The notes beneath the pieces were generated by a model, which saw nothing but the letters and a program-made list of their open reading frames with translations, ran no database searches and had not been told where the DNA came from. 64,000 bases of DNA from Lentzea terrae (GTDB lineage Bacteria > Actinomycetota > Actinomycetes > Mycobacteriales > Pseudonocardiaceae), in NCBI RefSeq assembly GCF_003265345.1, contig NZ_QFWW01000026.1, forward strand, positions 62,001 through 126,000. The letters run 5' to 3'. This document shows, one piece after another, positions 17,276 through 25,645 of the stretch. Each line of letters begins with the position of its first letter. Positions within the stretch are counted from its first letter, which is position 1. Both the position numbers and the translations under genes were made by a program.

Positions 17276-17332
17276 CTACCCCTTCGCTCGGCGCCGGTGG
17301 GCGCGGGCCAGGCGGAACGCCAAACGTGACAC
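17276..17332 (-). CDS. putative 18-residue leader peptide (uORF)
   Basis: GTG at 17332 is preceded by a near-perfect Shine-Dalgarno AAAGGAGGT (17340-17348, 7 bases spacing), the strongest in the window. It encodes MSRLAFRLARAHRRRAKG and stops at 17276, 4 bases before the ligase ATG. Six of 18 residues are Arg. The placement is that of a translated leader controlling the downstream gene by coupling or attenuation. It contains no cysteine, so it is not a simple cysteine sensor. A chance short ORF cannot be excluded. Confidence 0.45.
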   Translation of the reverse strand: MSRLAFRLARAHRRRAKG

Positions 17333-17480
17333 AGCGGAAACCTCCTTTACATCGCCCAAATCGGTGCTCTCTGTCACGTGGAGGTAACAACCAGCGATCA
17401 TCCGCTGGTCGGGCGTGCGCCGTTCCGCCCTCCGGACTACCTCGCCTGTTCCACATCGGGCCGGATGCGAAACTTCCGGC

Positions 17481-18272
17481 GTGGCAAAGGTGATCGAGAT
17501 CAACGACCCGGGTGACCCCCGCCTGGACGACTTCCGTGACCTCTCGACGGCCGACCGCAGGCCAGACCGGCCGGGTGGACGTGGTCTCGTCATCGCCGAG
17601 GGCGTAGTGGTGGTGGAACGTCTGCTGGCTTCGCCGTACCCGGTGCGCGGGCTGCTCGGGGTGCGGCGCCGGATCGAGGCGCTTGACCTTTCTGACCTGG
17701 ACGTTCCCGCTTACGTGACGTCAGCTGAGGTTATGGCGTCGGTCGTCGGGTTCCACTTGAACCGGGGTGTACTGGCCGCCGCCGACCGCGCCCCTGCGGT
17801 GTCGCTCGAGTCGTTGATGGCGGACGCCCGTCGCCTGGCAGTGCTGGAGGGCGTGGGCGACCACGAGAACCTGGGCTCGATCTTCCGCAACGCCGCGGCC
17901 CTGGGCGTCGACGGCGTCGTGCTGGGCCCCGGCTGCAGCGACCCGCTGTATCGACGCAGTGTGCGGGTCTCGATGGGCCACGTGCTGCGCGTGCCGTTCG
18001 CTACCACGGATGAGTGGCCTGCGGCGCTGAACATGTTGCGGCACAAGGGGTTCACAGTTGCCGCTCTGACCCCGCGCGCCTCTGCCCTGCATCTTGCAGA
18101 TGCGGGTTTGCGCGGGCGTCGCGTGGCGGTGCTGCTGGGGTCCGAGGGGCCTGGGCTGACCGAGGAGGCCATTGCCGCCGCCGACGTGGCCGTGCGGATT
18201 CCCATGTCGTCCGGGGTGGACTCGTTGAACGTGGCCACCGCGGGGGCGGTGGCGTTCTACGCGCTGCTCTAG
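17481..18272 (+). CDS. TrmH/SpoU family RNA 2-prime-O-methyltransferase
   Basis: A 263-residue SPOUT methyltransferase. The N-terminal substrate-binding region is followed by the three SPOUT motifs: NLGSIFRNAAALGVDGV (motif 1), VLLGSEGPGLT (motif 2) and IPMSSGVDSLNVATAGAVAFY (motif 3), which form the knotted S-adenosylmethionine pocket. Target is probably rRNA or tRNA ribose. GTG at 17481 is chosen since the sequence before it lacks conservation. It is followed 6 bases later by the convergent DUF2537 gene. Position matches Rv0881 by recollection. Confidence 0.88.
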   Translation: MAKVIEINDPGDPRLDDFRDLSTADRRPDRPGGRGLVIAEGVVVVERLLASPYPVRGLLGVRRRIEALDLSDLDVPAYVTSAEVMASVVGFHLNRGVLAAADRAPAVSLESLMADARRLAVLEGVGDHENLGSIFRNAAALGVDGVVLGPGCSDPLYRRSVRVSMGHVLRVPFATTDEWPAALNMLRHKGFTVAALTPRASALHLADAGLRGRRVAVLLGSEGPGLTEEAIAAADVAVRIPMSSGVDSLNVATAGAVAFYALL

Positions 18273-18278
18273 TTGCGT

Positions 18279-18887
18279 TTAGAGCAGGGTGAGGATGAGG
18301 GCGAGCCAGGCGACGAGCACGCCCGTGACCACGCCGTATGCGACCCAGCGCCACACCGGCACCTTGCGTCCCAGCCACACGCTCGGGGCCAGGCCGCCGA
18401 CCACCAGCACGTTCGCGACGAGCGCCAGCCAGCTGCTGGTTTCGCCGAGGCCCAGCGAGAGCGAGACCACGGTGAACGTGACGATCGAGGCGGTGATGAA
18501 GCTGACCGTCAGTCCGGTTCCCCACGGGGTCGGCTCCGGCGGCTCCGGTTCGGGGGTCGTTTTGGGTGTTTTGGGTGTTTCGTCATGCTCTTTCGGTGCT
18601 TCGACGCTGACCAGCTCCCCGCTGACCGGGTCGGTGTACTGCACCGGGGCGTTCATGGCGGCCGCGATCCGGCCGGCGAGCTGCTTGCCTCTGCGGGCGA
18701 CCAACGCACTGGCCACGCCGTCCGCGGGCGTCTCGGTGCGCACGACCGCGTCGGCCACCTTCGCCCACTCGTGCAGCGCCTCGGCCAGGTCGGCGCCGAG
18801 GGGCAAGCTGTGCGGGTCGACCTCGCGCTCACCGGACTCGTCGTTCCCGGCGAGCACGGCGCGGCCGTCCCGGACTCGCAACTCCAC
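18279..18887 (-). CDS. DUF2537 family membrane protein
   Basis: A 202-residue protein. Residues 1-95 are hydrophilic and acidic; a Pro/Glu/Lys/Thr linker (about 95-120) leads to three hydrophobic helices (about 122-200). The second half fits DUF2537, found beside TrmH, SepH and SerC genes in related actinobacteria. ATG or alternative starts give an N-terminal domain longer than in mycobacteria. Function unknown; conserved proximity to sepH suggests an envelope or division link but this is inference. Confidence 0.65.
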   Translation of the reverse strand: MELRVRDGRAVLAGNDESGEREVDPHSLPLGADLAEALHEWAKVADAVVRTETPADGVASALVARRGKQLAGRIAAAMNAPVQYTDPVSGELVSVEAPKEHDETPKTPKTTPEPEPPEPTPWGTGLTVSFITASIVTFTVVSLSLGLGETSSWLALVANVLVVGGLAPSVWLGRKVPVWRWVAYGVVTGVLVAWLALILTLL

Positions 18888-19239
18888 TTGCCCCCTCCTC
18901 GGTCTTGCTGGGCCTCGGCGGAGAACCTATCGGACTCGGGTGGGGTGGGGGCCCGTTGAGTGGCTGGGGGTGTGGGGAGGCGGCAGTTGGTGGGGTGGTT
19001 GCCTGGTGGGGGCTGGGTTTCGGCGTGGGTGCTTTGGTGGAGTGCGGGCCTGCGTGGCGTGCGCGCCGGTTGCGGTGCGGGGACGGCTTGCGTTGGCCGG
19101 TTTCGGGTTGGTACCGCGCGGGGTGGCTGGCGCCGGTTCCAGCGGAGCTGGTCGCCTTCTGCGGTTTGGTCGCGTTCCAGCGTGGGCGCGTGGGCAGCCG
19201 GACGGGCTTTGGTTGCGTCATCGCCGCTTCGCGACGATC

Positions 19240-19363
19240 GCGATTGGGGCTTGACTTCGGGGCCCTTTCGAGGCGCTGCGTCGGGCGGAAAAGGACGGAT
19301 GCTTCGCAGCCGTCCGATCCGCGAAACGGTAGCACCTCGATCCCAAAGTCAAGCCCCAATCGC
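19240..19363. repeat. 124-bp long imperfect inverted repeat element
   Basis: Outer arms of 18 identical bases (GCGATTGGGGCTTGACTT and its complement) start at 19240 and end at 19363. Pairing resumes inward through CGAGG-y-GCT and a central GGACGG/CCGTCC stem, so both arms match over about 60 bases with small internal loops. The size and symmetry suit a miniature inverted-repeat element or a structured RNA. No target-site duplication was found by eye. Confidence 0.7.
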
Positions 19364-19595
19364 AGGCGTGCGTGCCTGCGTTGGGTTGTTTGTCCTGCGG
19401 TCATTACCGCTGGTCCGCGTTCGGATAGCCCTGTCCGGCTCGCTTCGCATCGCCACACGAGGTGCCTTCGGCCCGCGTTGCCATAGGAGCATCGGCTCGG
19501 CTTCGCCATCGCCGCTTGCCTTCGGCTTCGCGAGATATAGATGGAATCCTCGTGGCTCGCTCCCGGAAAGGCGTCAACGGGTACCGCGAACAATT

Positions 19596-19688
19596 GAGCT
19601 GGCTACTGGTCACCGCGCGAACGTCTGAGCTGGCTATTGGTCGCCGCGCCAACGTCTGAGCTGATTGCGGGTCGCCGCGCCAAGATCG
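19596..19688 (+). repeat. three 31-base tandem direct repeats
   Basis: Units at 19596-19626, 19627-19657 and 19658-19688 share GAGCTGGCTAYTGGTC and CGCCGCGCCAA; units 1 and 2 differ at three to four positions and unit 3 is more diverged. They abut without spacers, so this is not a CRISPR array. Confidence 0.75.
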
Positions 19689-19696
19689 GCTCGCGA

Positions 19697-19938
19697 CCTT
19701 GCCGGTGCGCCGTGGCTCGTCATACGGGCTGGCCGCGCCTCGCCGGTAGCCATGGCTCACCGCGCGGGCTGGCCGCGCCTCGCTGGTACGCCATGACCAC
19801 ACCATGGCTCGTCATGCGGGCTGGCCGCGCCTGGCCGGTCCGCCAGGGCACACCATGCATACGGCCCGCGCCTCGCCAGCACGCCATGGGCTCGTCGTGC
19901 GGGCTGGCCGCGCCTCGCCGGTACGCCACGAGCTCGCC
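19697..19938 (+). repeat. degenerate tandem repeat of about 40 bases
   Basis: The segment GGGCTGGCCGCGCCT recurs at 19726, 19766, 19818 and 19901, with a decayed copy near 19860, each followed by variants of CGCCGGTACGCCATGGCTCG. Spacing is 40 to 52 bases. No stable reading frame runs through the units. Confidence 0.7.
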
Positions 19939-20052
19939 ATCGACCCCACTCCCCACCCCGAGCGCCGGTCACCCTCGCCGTTCTACCGCGGACGCGGCGA
20001 AGGGCGGCCAGGCCGTCGGCCCAGCCGCCCTCGGTGCGGTGTGAGGTTCGTG

Positions 20053-20095
20053 AGGTCGCGTTCGCGCCAGATCCCCATTGGCGCGAACGCGACCT
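20053..20095. terminator. hairpin terminator after ABC exporter operon
   Basis: A perfect 17-bp stem (20053-20069 with 20079-20095) and 9-base loop lie just beyond the stop of the minus-strand ABC exporter gene at 20102. It marks the end of that operon. Confidence 0.85.
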
Positions 20096-20101
20096 GCCGG
20101 C

Positions 20102-21940
20102 CTAGGCGAGCGAGTCGCGCCAGGCCGTGTGCAGGGCCGCGAAACGGCCCCGCTCACCGATCAGCTCCTCCGGGGAGCCGTCTTCCACCACAATGCCACC
20201 ATCCAGGACCAGAACGCGGTCTGCGATCAGGACCGTGGACAGGCGGTGGGCGATGATGAACGCCGTTCGGTCGGCCAGCACTGTTTCCAGGGCGGCTTGC
20301 ACGGCGCGTTCGGTCGGGACGTCCAGGGACGACGTTGCCTCGTCCAGGACCAGGACCGCCGGGTCGGCCAGGAAGGCTCGCGCGAACGCGACCATCTGGC
20401 GTTGGCCCGCCGACAACCTGCCGCCTCGTTTGCGGACGTCCGTGTCGTAGCCGTCGGGGAGGGCGGCGATGAACTCGTGTGCGCCCACCTCGGCTGCGGC
20501 CGCTTCGATTTCGGAGCGGGTGGCCGACGGTTTGCCCAGGGCGATGTTGTCCGCCACCGAGCCGGAGAACAGGAAGTTCTCCTGGGTCACCATCACCACG
20601 GCGCGGCGCAGGTCGGTGTCCGCCACCGAACGCAGGTCTACGCCGTCGAGCAGCACTGAGCCGGCGGACGGGTCGTAGAAGCGGGACACCAGCTTGGCCA
20701 GCGTGGTTTTGCCGGCGCCGGTTGCTCCTACGAGGGCCACGGTTTGGCCCGCCGGCACGTCCAGCGAGAAGCGGGGTAGCACCTGGCGGGACGTGCCGGG
20801 GTACTGGAACTCCACTCCCGCGAACCGGACCGCGCCTCGTGCGTGCGGCAGAGCCACCGGAGACGACGGCTCTGGGACTGACGGCTGTTCCTCCAGGACG
20901 CCTGAGATCTTCTCCAGGGCGGCCGTGGCCGAGGAGTAGGAGTTCGCGAACATCGCCAGCTCGTCGAACGGGTCGTAGAAGCGCCGCAGGTACACGGTGA
21001 ACGCCGTCAGCACGCCCAGTTCCAGGGAGCCGCCCGCCACTCGGTAGGCGCCCCAGGCCAGCACGATCGCCAGGGACACGTTGCCGATCATGCGGATCGT
21101 GGCGACGAACGTGGCCATGACGCCCAGGGCGTCGACGTTCGCGTCGCGGAACTGGCCGTTGAAGCCGGTCATGATGGTCTCGTTGCGGGGCTGGCGGCGG
21201 AACGCCTGCACCGCGCGGATGCCGTTCATGGACTCCACGAACTGGACGATGATCTTGGCGATGGCGCCGCGCGTGCCTCGGTACGCCTCCATCGAGCGGC
21301 GGCGGAACCAGCGCCAGATGAAGAAGAGCGGCACGAAGCCCGCGACGACCACGGACGCCAGGGGTGCGTCCAGCCAGAGCAGGATGATCGCGATGCCCGC
21401 CACCGACAGCAGAGCGTTGAACAGGCTGTCCAGGCCCTCTTCGATCAGGTCCTGCAACGCGTCGACGTCGCTGGTCAGCCGGGAGATGACCTTGCCGGAC
21501 GTGTAGGACTCGTGGAAGCCGACGGACAGTCGCTGCGAGTGGCGGAAGATCCGGCCGCGCAGGTCCAGGAGCAGGTCCTGACCCACCCGGCCGGAGACGC
21601 GCAGGAACGCCCAGCGCAGGAACGTCGTCACGCCCGCGCAGGCCGCGTAGCCCGCCACGCACCACATCAGCACCGACAGGTCGCCGCGCATCGCCGCCGG
21701 GATGCCGCGGTCGATCGCGGCGGCGATCAGCAGCGGCAGCGCGAGGTTCGCGAGATTGCCGCCGACCACCGCACCGACCGCGAGCGACGCGCGGCCGAGG
21801 TGCGGACGCAGCAACGAACCCAGCAGCCTGCGCGATCGTGCCTGCAGGCGCAGGCCGGTCGAGTGCGAGATCTCGCCGATCTCCTCGGCGGCGACGCCGC
21901 GCCATTCCTCTTCCTGCTGAACAACAACCTGGTCACTCAC
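20102..21940 (-). CDS. ABC exporter, fused membrane and ATPase domains (subunit 2)
   Basis: A 612-residue half-transporter: a hydrophilic start (about 45 residues), six membrane helices (to about 340) and an ATPase domain with Walker A GATGAGKTT, signature LSAGQRQM and Walker B VLVLDEATSSLD with catalytic Glu, plus H-loop AHRLST. GTG at 21940 overlaps the stop of the partner gene (GTGA). With that partner it should form a heterodimeric type IV exporter of lipids, drugs or peptides. Substrate unknown. Confidence 0.88.
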   Translation of the reverse strand: MSDQVVVQQEEEWRGVAAEEIGEISHSTGLRLQARSRRLLGSLLRPHLGRASLAVGAVVGGNLANLALPLLIAAAIDRGIPAAMRGDLSVLMWCVAGYAACAGVTTFLRWAFLRVSGRVGQDLLLDLRGRIFRHSQRLSVGFHESYTSGKVISRLTSDVDALQDLIEEGLDSLFNALLSVAGIAIILLWLDAPLASVVVAGFVPLFFIWRWFRRRSMEAYRGTRGAIAKIIVQFVESMNGIRAVQAFRRQPRNETIMTGFNGQFRDANVDALGVMATFVATIRMIGNVSLAIVLAWGAYRVAGGSLELGVLTAFTVYLRRFYDPFDELAMFANSYSSATAALEKISGVLEEQPSVPEPSSPVALPHARGAVRFAGVEFQYPGTSRQVLPRFSLDVPAGQTVALVGATGAGKTTLAKLVSRFYDPSAGSVLLDGVDLRSVADTDLRRAVVMVTQENFLFSGSVADNIALGKPSATRSEIEAAAAEVGAHEFIAALPDGYDTDVRKRGGRLSAGQRQMVAFARAFLADPAVLVLDEATSSLDVPTERAVQAALETVLADRTAFIIAHRLSTVLIADRVLVLDGGIVVEDGSPEELIGERGRFAALHTAWRDSLA

Positions 21941-23712
21941 GACGCCACCTCCTCTTCGACGATCTCGTCGGCGTCCAAACTGGACAGCAGACGTCGGTAA
22001 TCCTCGTTGATCTCCAACAACTTCCGGTGCGAGCCGATCGCGGTGATCTTGCCGTCGGCCAGCATCGCGACGCGGTCGGCGAGCTGCACGGTCGACGACC
22101 GGTGCGCCACCACCAGCGCTGTCACGCCGCGCAACACCCTGCGCAGCGCGGCTTCCACCTCGGCCTCGGTGTGGACGTCCAGTGCTGACAACGGGTCGTC
22201 CAGCACCAGCACCGCCGGCCTGCCGACGACCGCGCGGGCCAGCGCCAGGCGTTGCCGCTGACCACCGGACAGCGACAGGCCCTGCTCGCCGATGCGGGTC
22301 GCGAGACCCCACGGCAGCGCGTCCACGAACTCCTCGGCCTTGGCCACCCGCAACGCCTCGCGCACCGACGCCTCGGAGACGTCCGGCACGCCCAGACCCA
22401 CGTTCTCCGTCACCGACGCGGAGAACAGCACGGGTTCCTCGAACGCCGTGCCGACCACCGTCCGCAGGTCCTCCAGCGAGAGGTCCCGCACGTCGACGCC
22501 GTCGATCGTGATCCGGCCACCGGTCACGTCGGCCAGCCGCGGCACCAAAGCAGTGAGTGTCGTCTTGCCCGAGCCGGTCGCGCCGACCAGCGCCACGGTC
22601 TCGCCGGGACGCAGGTCGAGGTCGATGCCCGACAACACCTCGCGGCCGTCCTCGAACGCGAACCGCACGCCCTCGAAACGAACGTGCCCGCGCAGCGGTT
22701 TGGGCAGCGGCGCGGGCGAGACGGGGCTGGTGATCGTCACGGGGGAGTCGATGACCTCCCAGTAGCGTTCCAGCGCCGCGGCGGTCATGTTCGTCTCCGC
22801 CAGCAACCAGCCGATGGAGTCGATCGGCCACCGCAGGTACGCGCTCACCGCGACGGCCGCGACCAGCGTGCCGACCGTCATCGTGCCGTTGACGATGCCG
22901 ATCGCGCCGACGCCGAGCATGCCCGCGATCGAGAGCTCAGGCAGCACGATCAGCACTGACCACAGCGCGGCCAGGATCGAGATCTTGTTCAGCTCGGTCG
23001 CCCGCAACTTCCGCGCCTGCACCAGGAACCGCTTGGTCAGCTCCGGCCCGCGCCCGAACGCCTTGAGCACCCGGATGCCGAGCACCGACTCCTCGACCGT
23101 CGTGGTCAGGTCGCCCGCCTGGTCCTGGGCCTTGCGCGCGACGACCTTGAACTTCGCCTCGAACAGGTACGAGATCACGATCAACGGCAGCGCGCCGCAC
23201 AGCGAGACGAGCAGCAGCACCGGTGAGAGCGTCGCGATGATCCCCATCCCGATCACCACGATCAAGCTGTTGATCACCAGGAACACGGCGCCGAACGCGA
23301 CGAACCGCCGCACGGTCGTGAGGTCGTTGGTGCCGCGCGAGAGCAGCTGACCGGACTGCCACCTGTCGTGGAACGCCACGGGCAGTCGCTGCAGCCGCTG
23401 GTAGAGGTCGAACCGCATGCGCGCCTCGACCTGGGCCGCCGGACGAGCGACTATCTTGCGGCGGATGTAGAAGAGCATCGCCTCACCGATGCCGAGCGCC
23501 AGCACGCCGACGATCAGCCACGGCAGCAACGCGGTCTGCTTGTTCTGGATCGGACCGTCGACGATGCGCTGCGTGAGCAGCGGGATGCCAAGACCGCACA
23601 GCATCGCGAGCATGGTCGCCGACAGCACGACAGCCATCCGTGCGCGGTGCGGCCGCACGTACGGCCACAACCTCCGCAAGGTCCGGATTGTCGAGTTACG
23701 TTGATCGCTCAC
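21937..23712 (-). CDS. ABC exporter, fused membrane and ATPase domains (subunit 1)
   Basis: A 591-residue half-transporter with six helices (residues about 20-310) and an ATPase domain. Walker A is GATGSGKTT, signature LSLSGGQRQRLALARA. Walker B reads VLVLDDPLSALD: the usual catalytic Glu is Asp, as in the degenerate site of asymmetric heterodimeric exporters, whereas the downstream partner keeps Glu. H-loop AHRSST is present. GTG at 23712 is chosen because it removes an unsupported upstream extension; GGAGGGG precedes it. First gene of the two-gene operon. Confidence 0.88.
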   Translation of the reverse strand: MSDQRNSTIRTLRRLWPYVRPHRARMAVVLSATMLAMLCGLGIPLLTQRIVDGPIQNKQTALLPWLIVGVLALGIGEAMLFYIRRKIVARPAAQVEARMRFDLYQRLQRLPVAFHDRWQSGQLLSRGTNDLTTVRRFVAFGAVFLVINSLIVVIGMGIIATLSPVLLLVSLCGALPLIVISYLFEAKFKVVARKAQDQAGDLTTTVEESVLGIRVLKAFGRGPELTKRFLVQARKLRATELNKISILAALWSVLIVLPELSIAGMLGVGAIGIVNGTMTVGTLVAAVAVSAYLRWPIDSIGWLLAETNMTAAALERYWEVIDSPVTITSPVSPAPLPKPLRGHVRFEGVRFAFEDGREVLSGIDLDLRPGETVALVGATGSGKTTLTALVPRLADVTGGRITIDGVDVRDLSLEDLRTVVGTAFEEPVLFSASVTENVGLGVPDVSEASVREALRVAKAEEFVDALPWGLATRIGEQGLSLSGGQRQRLALARAVVGRPAVLVLDDPLSALDVHTEAEVEAALRRVLRGVTALVVAHRSSTVQLADRVAMLADGKITAIGSHRKLLEINEDYRRLLSSLDADEIVEEEVAS

Positions 23713-23827
23713 GCGGTGAGCCCCCTCCAGGTCGTCTCCAAAGTACGAAGGACGACCGACAGTCAGCATCCGGTTTTTCTCCCCACCGGAGCCTGCTGTC
23801 TCGACTTAGGTCGAGGTCAAGGGCACG

Positions 23828-24064
23828 ATGACCACCATGACGCGGTTTCTGCGAACCGAGCAGACGATGGCGTTTCCACACGGACGGCTCATCGCCTCAC
23901 TCGATGGAGCGAACTACGTGCTGGCCCCCGACGGCTGGGACCACCTGGCCGGACCGCGGCCGCGGCACGCGATGTACGTCTCCCGCGAAGAGGCCGAGGA
24001 CTGGTGCGAACGCGAGGGCTGGGACCTGCACCTGCTGGACGCGGTGCCTAAGACGACCTCTTGA
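23828..24064 (+). CDS. small hypothetical protein
   Basis: A 78-residue soluble protein, divergent from the ABC exporter genes. It contains LDGANYVLAPDGWDHLAGP and a short helix EEAEDWCEREGW. I do not recognise a family. ATG at 23828 has AAGGG close upstream; a second ATG lies 9 bases further. Its tail overlaps the end of the convergent membrane-protein gene by 17 bases. Codon use is in line with its neighbours. Confidence 0.55.
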   Translation: MTTMTRFLRTEQTMAFPHGRLIASLDGANYVLAPDGWDHLAGPRPRHAMYVSREEAEDWCEREGWDLHLLDAVPKTTS

Positions 24065-24473
24065 ACGTGAACAACGCCACCAGCCCGTAGGCGACGGCCG
24101 CGAGCAGCGCCTCGGCGTGGTGCCGGTTCGCGAACCACCCGAGGACGGGTTCGTGCACCTTGAAGTAGAGGCCGAGCCCCAACACGACCGGCCCGAGCAG
24201 GATGATCGGCCACACCGGCCGCACCCCGAAGATCCACAGGATCGGCCCGGCCAGCACCAGCGACGACACCAGCGCGAGCGGCAGCCCGACCAGCACGAGC
24301 AGCAGGAACGTCGACATCGACGTGCTGTCGAGCCACGACTTCAAAAAGCCCGACTCGTACGCCCAGGTCCACCCGAGCACGAGTCCTGCCCCGACGGCCA
24401 TCGACAGGACGACCCGGAACAGCAGCCGACGCCCTGTCCTACCCGTCCTGCCCGCTGTGCTCTGTTCGGTCAC
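24048..24473 (-). CDS. small multi-pass membrane protein, last of array (no Cys pair)
   Basis: About 141 residues (GTG at 24473; GTG at 24482 also possible). A basic N-terminus is followed by a helix (VVLSMAVGAGLVLGWTWAY), a loop, and three more hydrophobic helices. It overlaps the previous gene of the array by 35 bases. Size and topology match the seven genes before it, but it lacks the cysteine pair in the first loop. Function unknown. Confidence 0.65.
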   Translation of the reverse strand: MTEQSTAGRTGRTGRRLLFRVVLSMAVGAGLVLGWTWAYESGFLKSWLDSTSMSTFLLLVLVGLPLALVSSLVLAGPILWIFGVRPVWPIILLGPVVLGLGLYFKVHEPVLGWFANRHHAEALLAAVAYGLVALFTFKRSS

Positions 24474-24867
24474 GCCGACCACGGTAACCAGCGGTCACCG
24501 CAGCGGCCAAGGCGTACCCGCCGGCCGCCGCGAACGCGACCACGAAGACCCCGCCGTCCTCCGGCAGCCGCACCTGCAGGAACCTGAGCACGAACGTGCT
24601 GACGAACAGCAACACCACCGCGCCCGCCGTCCCCACCAGGGCCGTCGGCCAGGCGGGGGAGATCCGCGCGAGCCGCAGCAGCCCCCATCCGACCGCGCCC
24701 CAGATGATCACCAGCGCTGGGATCACCAGCAGGAACAGCCCGATCACGCACTCCAGCCCGCTGTCGCGGCACAGGAACTGCATGGATGGTTCGAGCGACC
24801 CGAACCACCCCGCACCGCACAACGCCCCCACCAACGCCGCCGTTGCCGCCCTCATGCCCTCGATCAT
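24439..24867 (-). CDS. small four-helix membrane protein with Cys pair (array member 7)
   Basis: 142 residues. Helix 1 contains ALVGALCGAGW, the first loop holds QFLCRDSGLECV (C-x6-C), then three more helices and a basic tail. ATG at 24867 overlaps the stop of the preceding gene (ATGA). Related in layout to the other members, most clearly in the G-A-rich first helix followed by a cysteine pair. No known domain recognised. Confidence 0.7.
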   Translation of the reverse strand: MIEGMRAATAALVGALCGAGWFGSLEPSMQFLCRDSGLECVIGLFLLVIPALVIIWGAVGWGLLRLARISPAWPTALVGTAGAVVLLFVSTFVLRFLQVRLPEDGGVFVVAFAAAGGYALAAAVTAGYRGRRDRTEHSGQDG

Positions 24868-25316
24868 GTCGAGTCGGGTGCGGCTCCGCCATGAGCAGTA
24901 CTACGCGACTCGTCGTCGGGAAGCGCGGGCCGGGGCACGGAAAAGGCGCCCGCCAGTGCGTTCACCACGACCAGCACGATCGCCAAGCTGTCCTCGTCGG
25001 GGACCACGCCGAGCAGTCCGGTCACGACCCACAGGACCAGCCACCCGGCGCCCCCGAGCCAGCAAGCCGCCCAGGCGCGGGTGCGTTTCAGCAGGCCGAG
25101 CACGCCGGACAGGAGCATCCCCGCCATGACCGCCCAGCTGAGCGAGTACAGGAGCAGGTCGCCGTCCAGCCAGACGGCGCACAACCAACGGCTCGTCTCG
25201 AAGCACTCCGACGGCATGATCCACGACCGCCAGGTCAGCTGCACTCCCGCTCCGGCGATCGCGCCCGCCACGGCGCCCATCGCGGTGCGCGAGACCACGT
25301 CGAACGCCCGGTTCAT
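24864..25316 (-). CDS. small four-helix membrane protein with Cys pair (array member 6)
   Basis: 150 residues. AGAIAGAGVQLTWRSWIMP in helix 1 and after it, then C-x7-C (CFETSRWLC). The stretch closely parallels AGAIAGIGLRLTWRPFMP of member 4, showing the two are paralogues. Helices 2 to 4 follow, then an acidic, hydrophilic tail of about 22 residues. ATG at 25316 overlaps the previous stop (ATGA). Confidence 0.72.
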   Translation of the reverse strand: MNRAFDVVSRTAMGAVAGAIAGAGVQLTWRSWIMPSECFETSRWLCAVWLDGDLLLYSLSWAVMAGMLLSGVLGLLKRTRAWAACWLGGAGWLVLWVVTGLLGVVPDEDSLAIVLVVVNALAGAFSVPRPALPDDESRSTAHGGAAPDST

Positions 25317-25645
25317 CTCTCCCCCTCCGACCGGCCCACGACCATCACCCAGGCCAGCCCGAAGGCCATGATCGGCACGAGGACGATCCCGAGACCGCCA
25401 CCGCTCATCCCGAGCCATCCGATCGCGAGCCACAGCAACACCCAGAACCCGCAGCCGAGCCCGATCACCGGCAGGGCGTCGTCCGACCGTTTCCACAGCT
25501 TCAGCACCAGGTACACGAGCAGGCACGCGACGATCGCCCAGCCGATCGCGTGCAGCGGCGTCATGAAGCTGATGTCGATGTCGTGCTCGCCGCTGCACGG
25601 ATCGCCCTTCGGCCCGCGGCATCCCGGTAGCGCCTCGTACGTCAC
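25313..25645 (-). CDS. small membrane protein with Cys pair (array member 5)
   Basis: 110 residues, three hydrophobic helices. The cysteine pair (GCRGPKGDPC, C-x7-C) is in the N-terminal segment before the first helix, so this member lacks helix 1 of its relatives, or begins outside the membrane. GTG at 25645 overlaps the preceding stop (GTGA) and its own stop overlaps the next ATG. Confidence 0.68.
   Translation of the reverse strand: MTYEALPGCRGPKGDPCSGEHDIDISFMTPLHAIGWAIVACLLVYLVLKLWKRSDDALPVIGLGCGFWVLLWLAIGWLGMSGGGLGIVLVPIMAFGLAWVMVVGRSEGER

Larger units (their letters stand above)
18888..20052. repeat. repeat-rich gene desert
   Basis: No convincing gene in about 1.17 kb, in a window otherwise nearly fully coding. 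The first 150 bases are strongly G/T-rich on the plus strand. A long inverted repeat follows at 19240-19363, a 7-bp stem hairpin at 19361-19380, three 31-base direct repeats at 19596-19688, and about five degenerate units of roughly 40 bases at 19697-19938. Open frames through it change frame between repeats and lack ribosome binding sites. It may be remains of mobile DNA or a structured non-coding locus. Confidence 0.7.

Noticed and set aside
17389..17406. Hairpin CCAGCG/CGCTGG in the ligase-TrmH divergent gap as terminator
   Set aside because: Stem is only 6 bp and sits between divergent promoters where no terminator is needed; chance palindrome or operator half.
19596..19688. CRISPR-like 31-base repeats
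   Set aside because: The units abut without spacers and no cas genes are present.
18905..20044. Several 70-220 codon frames in the repeat region
   Set aside because: They change frame between repeat units, lack ribosome binding sites and are low-complexity in Arg, Ala, Gly or Pro.
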